From positions 1-7,271 of the forward strand of contig JADFKI010000202.1 in assembly GCA_022565015.1 (NCBI GenBank): a stretch of 7,271 nt of DNA. Direction: 5' to 3'. Below are positions 5,221-7,271 of the stretch, in pieces (within the stretch, counting starts at the first letter, position 1; each line of letters opens with the position of its first letter). This DNA is from Chloroflexota bacterium. GTDB taxonomy: Bacteria > Chloroflexota > Dehalococcoidia > Lucifugimonadales > JADFKI01. The position numbers were made by a program, and so were the translations under genes. Below the pieces are notes generated by a model. It saw only the letters and a program-made list of their open reading frames with translations. It made no database searches and was not told where the DNA came from.

Positions 5221-6885
5221 ATGGCTGAGATTGATGGCGGGCTGCTGTTCGCCAAGGCGTTGAAGAGAGAGGGTGTTGAGTACATATTCACACTCAATGG
5301 TGGACATATATACAACCTCTACGAGGGTTGCGACAAGGAAGGCATCAAGATCATAGACTTTCGCCACGAGCAAGTGGCGGCGCACGCGGCGGAGGGCTGG
5401 GCGAAGGTCACCGGCAAGCCCGGAGTGGCCATCGTGACGGCGGGCCCCGGCGTGACCGATGCCGTTACCGGAATCGCCAACGCATTTCAGGCGCCGAGTC
5501 CCATGATTCTGATCGGCGGCAACGCCGGCATCGCCGACCATCTTCGAGGCGGCCTGCAGGACTTTGACAGCGCGACTTTCCTCAAGCCCATAACCAAGTT
5601 CTCGGAGCAGATAAAAAGGGTGGAGCGAATTCCGGAGTATGTCGCCAATGCCTTCAGAAGCGCGACGTCGGGCGTTCCAGGTCCAGCGTACCTGGAGATC
5701 CCCATCGATATCGTAAACGGCAAATGCGAAGAGGACGACGTTCGCTATCCGCAGCGGTACAGGACAGAGGCAAGGGCATACGGCGACCCCGCATACGTCA
5801 AGCGGATGGCCGACATCATCGAAAACACAGAGAGGCCCATGGTCCTGGCGGGCTCCGACGTATGGTGGACCGACGCGTCTCAGGAGCTTCGCGAGTTCAT
5901 CGAGATGATAGACTCGCCCGTGTTCCTCAACGCCATGGGTCGAGGAAGCCTTCCTTCGGACCACCCCAATCTAGGTTCGCTGGGCCGCCGCTACGGCATG
6001 GTCAAGTCCGATACCGTGATCCTGATAGGAACCCCCATCGACTTCAGATTGAGCTACGGCTCCGATACGCTGTTCCCTCAGAACCCGAAGCTCATCGAGA
6101 TCATGATGGACGGCAACAAGATCGGCCTGAACCGGGACGTCGACGTTGGAATCGTCGGCGACACCAAGGCCGTGCTGCAGCAGGTAATGGACGAGCTTCA
6201 GTCCCGCGGCTATAAATCGCCCGGTAAGGCCTGGGTCGAGGAGGTCGTGACGGAAGACCGGGCATTGAAGGCCGCCGACGAGGAGATGCTCAACAGCACT
6301 CAGACCCCCATCCACCCGATGCGGGTGATGAAAGAGCTTCGAGATTTCCTTGACAGGGATGCGACGGTCATCGGCGACGGTGGAGACATCGTTACCTTCG
6401 CCGCCCGCGTGCTGAACATCAACGAGCCGGGACATTGGCTCGATCCGGGACAGTTTGGCTGCCTGGGCGCCGGCAGCGGATTCGCGGCGGCGGCGCAGCT
6501 CGCACGACCCGGCAAACAGGTCTGCATCGTGTACGGCGACGGCGGGTTCGGCCTGACCGGTTTCGACGTGGAGAGCTACGTTCGCTTTAACCTGCCCATC
6601 GTGTCGGTACTTGGCAACAACGGGGCCTGGAACCAGACCACGCAGGGCGTCGTGCGGCGAGGCGGCCAGGCGCTGGGAACGTACCTGTCGCAGGAGACCA
6701 ACTACGCCAAGATCATGGAAGGCATGGGAGGCTACGGAGAGCGAGTAACGGACCCGGAGCAGATCCGGCCCGCGCTCGAGAGGGCCTTCGGCTCGGGCAG
6801 GCCCGCGCTCCTTGACGTGGTGATAGACCAGAACGTGGCCTACGCGGACATGGGCGGACGGTCGCGGCAACAGCGCCAGTACTAG
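5221..6885 (+). CDS. ThDP-dependent enzyme, 2-hydroxyacyl-CoA lyase / oxalyl-CoA decarboxylase-like
   Basis: The product has 554 residues with the three-domain layout of the family. The N-terminal pyrimidine-binding domain carries FRHEQVAAHAAEG with the cofactor-activating Glu E50, then TAGPGVTDAVTGIANA (73-88). The middle domain carries the NAMGRGSLPSDHP signature (238-249). The C-terminal pyrophosphate domain carries LDPGQFGCLGAGSG and the Mg-ThDP motif starting at GDGG (439-442) and ending at NN (466-467). The stretch FGLTGFDVESYVRFNLPI closely follows the pattern of oxalyl-CoA decarboxylase and HACL1 (FGFSGMExETICRYNLP). The tail SRQQRQY recalls the basic C-terminal segment that contacts CoA in those enzymes. 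Where they have NNxGIY, this protein has NNGAWNQ, so a catalytic-region Tyr seems absent. Pairing with a CoA-transferase supports an acyl-CoA substrate over acetolactate synthase, and no small subunit gene is nearby. Other possibilities are a 2-keto acid decarboxylase or carboligase. Confidence 0.85.
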   Translation: MAEIDGGLLFAKALKREGVEYIFTLNGGHIYNLYEGCDKEGIKIIDFRHEQVAAHAAEGWAKVTGKPGVAIVTAGPGVTDAVTGIANAFQAPSPMILIGGNAGIADHLRGGLQDFDSATFLKPITKFSEQIKRVERIPEYVANAFRSATSGVPGPAYLEIPIDIVNGKCEEDDVRYPQRYRTEARAYGDPAYVKRMADIIENTERPMVLAGSDVWWTDASQELREFIEMIDSPVFLNAMGRGSLPSDHPNLGSLGRRYGMVKSDTVILIGTPIDFRLSYGSDTLFPQNPKLIEIMMDGNKIGLNRDVDVGIVGDTKAVLQQVMDELQSRGYKSPGKAWVEEVVTEDRALKAADEEMLNSTQTPIHPMRVMKELRDFLDRDATVIGDGGDIVTFAARVLNINEPGHWLDPGQFGCLGAGSGFAAAAQLARPGKQVCIVYGDGGFGLTGFDVESYVRFNLPIVSVLGNNGAWNQTTQGVVRRGGQALGTYLSQETNYAKIMEGMGGYGERVTDPEQIRPALERAFGSGRPALLDVVIDQNVAYADMGGRSRQQRQY

Positions 6886-6895
6886 GCGCAAATAG

Positions 6896-7015
6896 GTGGA
6901 CCGGCATAAAGGGCGGCTCGGATCTGTGGCCGATGAGCTGGGTGTAAGTATACGCACCGTTCAGAGACGAATGAAAGAGAGCGGGCTTCGACTCAGAGAT
7001 TTTCGAATGATCTAG
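6896..7015 (+). pseudogene. Short helix-turn-helix ORF, probable regulator remnant or micro-protein
   Basis: A 39-codon frame opens with GTG directly after an in-frame TAG and ends at TAG. Residues 10-31 read SVADELGVSIRTVQRRMKES and onward, a textbook helix-turn-helix. The arrangement LGVS-x-RTVQRR-x-KESGL-x-x-RD closely matches the first HTH of AraC-family C-terminal domains (LGMSxRTLQRRLxEEGxSFRD). The second HTH of that domain does not follow in any forward frame after the stop, and no sensor domain precedes it. No ribosome binding site is clear before the GTG. I read it as the remnant of an AraC-type regulator of the neighbouring operon. A genuine small DNA-binding protein, or translation by read-through from the lyase gene 8 nt upstream, are alternatives. 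Confidence 0.5.
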
Positions 7016-7018
7016 CTT

Positions 7019-7047
7019 GTTGCCCACCGACCGATCACTGGGGCAAC
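7019..7047. terminator. Hairpin GTTGCCC-N15-GGGCAAC
   Basis: A perfect 7-bp inverted repeat with a 15-nt loop begins 3 nt after the short HTH ORF. It is the only sizeable hairpin downstream of the lyase operon, so it may end that transcript. However, no U-run follows on either strand, and a dyad binding site is equally possible. Confidence 0.3.
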
Positions 7048-7197
7048 GACCTCTCGTGACTACGAATATCCAGCGCGGCGTCGGGTCACTCCAAGGGGCT
7101 CCACGCTAATGGGCATCTGAATTCCCGCCTCGATGCATCCCAAGACATTTCAGAAAGGGATTTTGAACCAGAAAATTCGATACTTGCAGTAGAATCG

Positions 7198-7239
7198 ATC
7201 TGTAGGGGATCGGGGACACTTGGATGTCACTCTACAGAT
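7198..7239 (+). promoter_or_regulatory. Inverted repeat spanning the regulator gene's start codon
   Basis: ATCTGTAG (7198-7205) and CTACAGAT (7232-7239) are perfect 8-bp inverted repeats. They can be lengthened with a wobble pair and one bulge on the outside. The 26-nt interval contains the GGGGA putative ribosome binding site and the ATG at 7224. The right arm lies inside codons 3-6. In RNA this would enclose the translation start in a loop. In DNA it could be an autoregulatory site. Confidence 0.35.
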
Positions 7240-7271
7240 TCGGCGATTTTGAACTCGATGCAGATTTGTAT
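7224..7271 (+). CDS. Winged-helix transcriptional regulator, OmpR/CadC type (5' end only)
   Basis: Sixteen codons run to the window edge and give MSLYRFGDFELDADLY. This is the characteristic first beta-strand segment of the OmpR/PhoB-type winged-helix domain (Trans_reg_C) when that domain is N-terminal, as in CadC-like regulators and in large regulators fused to TPR, ATPase or WD40/TolB-type repeats (typical form YRFGxFxLDxxxxxL). A weak GGGGA lies 9 nt before the ATG. The architecture downstream is outside the window, so the sensor and target cannot be stated. It follows the lyase operon in the same direction and may have nothing to do with it. The short length limits confidence, but the motif is distinctive. 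Confidence 0.6.
   Translation, partial: MSLYRFGDFELDADLY

Larger units (their letters stand above)
6886..7223. other. Largely non-coding region between the lyase gene and the regulator gene
   Basis: This 338-nt stretch holds one short ORF (6896-7015), one hairpin (7019-7047) and AT-richer sequence from about 7140 onward, as expected for a promoter region. TAGAAT at 7190-7195 could be a -10 element, but the only TTGAAC (7163-7168) is 21 nt away. No convincing U-tract terminator for the lyase operon is visible, and no longer coding frame is seen on either strand apart from shadows. Confidence 0.6.

Noticed and set aside
5221..6885. Reading the ThDP enzyme as acetolactate synthase large subunit
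   Set aside because: There is no regulatory subunit gene nearby, the C-terminal half follows the oxalyl-CoA decarboxylase/HACL pattern, and it is paired with a CoA-transferase.
1..7271. CRISPR arrays, insertion sequences, att sites or tRNA genes
   Set aside because: No regularly spaced repeats, transposase or integrase motifs, terminal inverted repeats or cloverleaf structures were seen on either strand.

Overview
The window is a GC-rich bacterial stretch, gene-dense and without mobile elements. The organism is most consistent with a Chloroflexota lineage (Dehalococcoidia or SAR202-like). That guess rests on the look of the YqeK fragment and on the co-occurrence of several CaiB/BaiF CoA-transferases, an HpcH/HpaI aldolase and a ThDP enzyme. 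It is inference, because no rRNA or other phylogenetic marker is present.

Layout. (1) At 1-285 (+) lies the 3' end of yqeK, an HD-domain Ap4A hydrolase gene. (2) A convergent small gene at 310-606 (-) encodes a 98-residue protein of unknown function with a CxCxxC cysteine cluster. (3) Between 754 and 3635 a minus-strand catabolic block is read in the order CaiB/BaiF CoA-transferase (3635-2409), YfcE-type metallophosphoesterase (2374-1874), HpcH/HpaI-family aldolase (1711-818), ending in a strong rho-independent terminator (787-754). (4) The divergent control region at 3636-3904 has an extended -10 promoter facing each way and a short palindrome. (5) A plus-strand pair follows: a second, distant CaiB/BaiF CoA-transferase (3905-5158) and, 62 nt downstream, a ThDP-dependent enzyme of the oxalyl-CoA decarboxylase / 2-hydroxyacyl-CoA lyase type (5221-6885). 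(6) The right end is regulatory and mostly non-coding: a 39-codon ORF with a helix-turn-helix (6896-7015), hairpins, and at the edge the first 16 codons of an OmpR/CadC-type winged-helix regulator (7224-7271).

How the genes may work together. Family III CoA-transferase plus ThDP enzyme is the arrangement of oxalate degradation (frc-oxc). In the related 2-hydroxyacyl-CoA lyase route, a 2-hydroxy acid is activated to its CoA ester and cleaved to formyl-CoA plus an aldehyde or ketone. Residues that mark true oxalate enzymes appear to be absent here: the glycine loop and substrate-contact residues in the Frc-like protein, and the NNxGIY-type segment in the ThDP enzyme. I therefore infer a module acting on some other 2-hydroxy- or 2-keto-acid. 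The aldolase could supply or consume a 2-keto or aldehyde intermediate. The substrate cannot be read from sequence alone.
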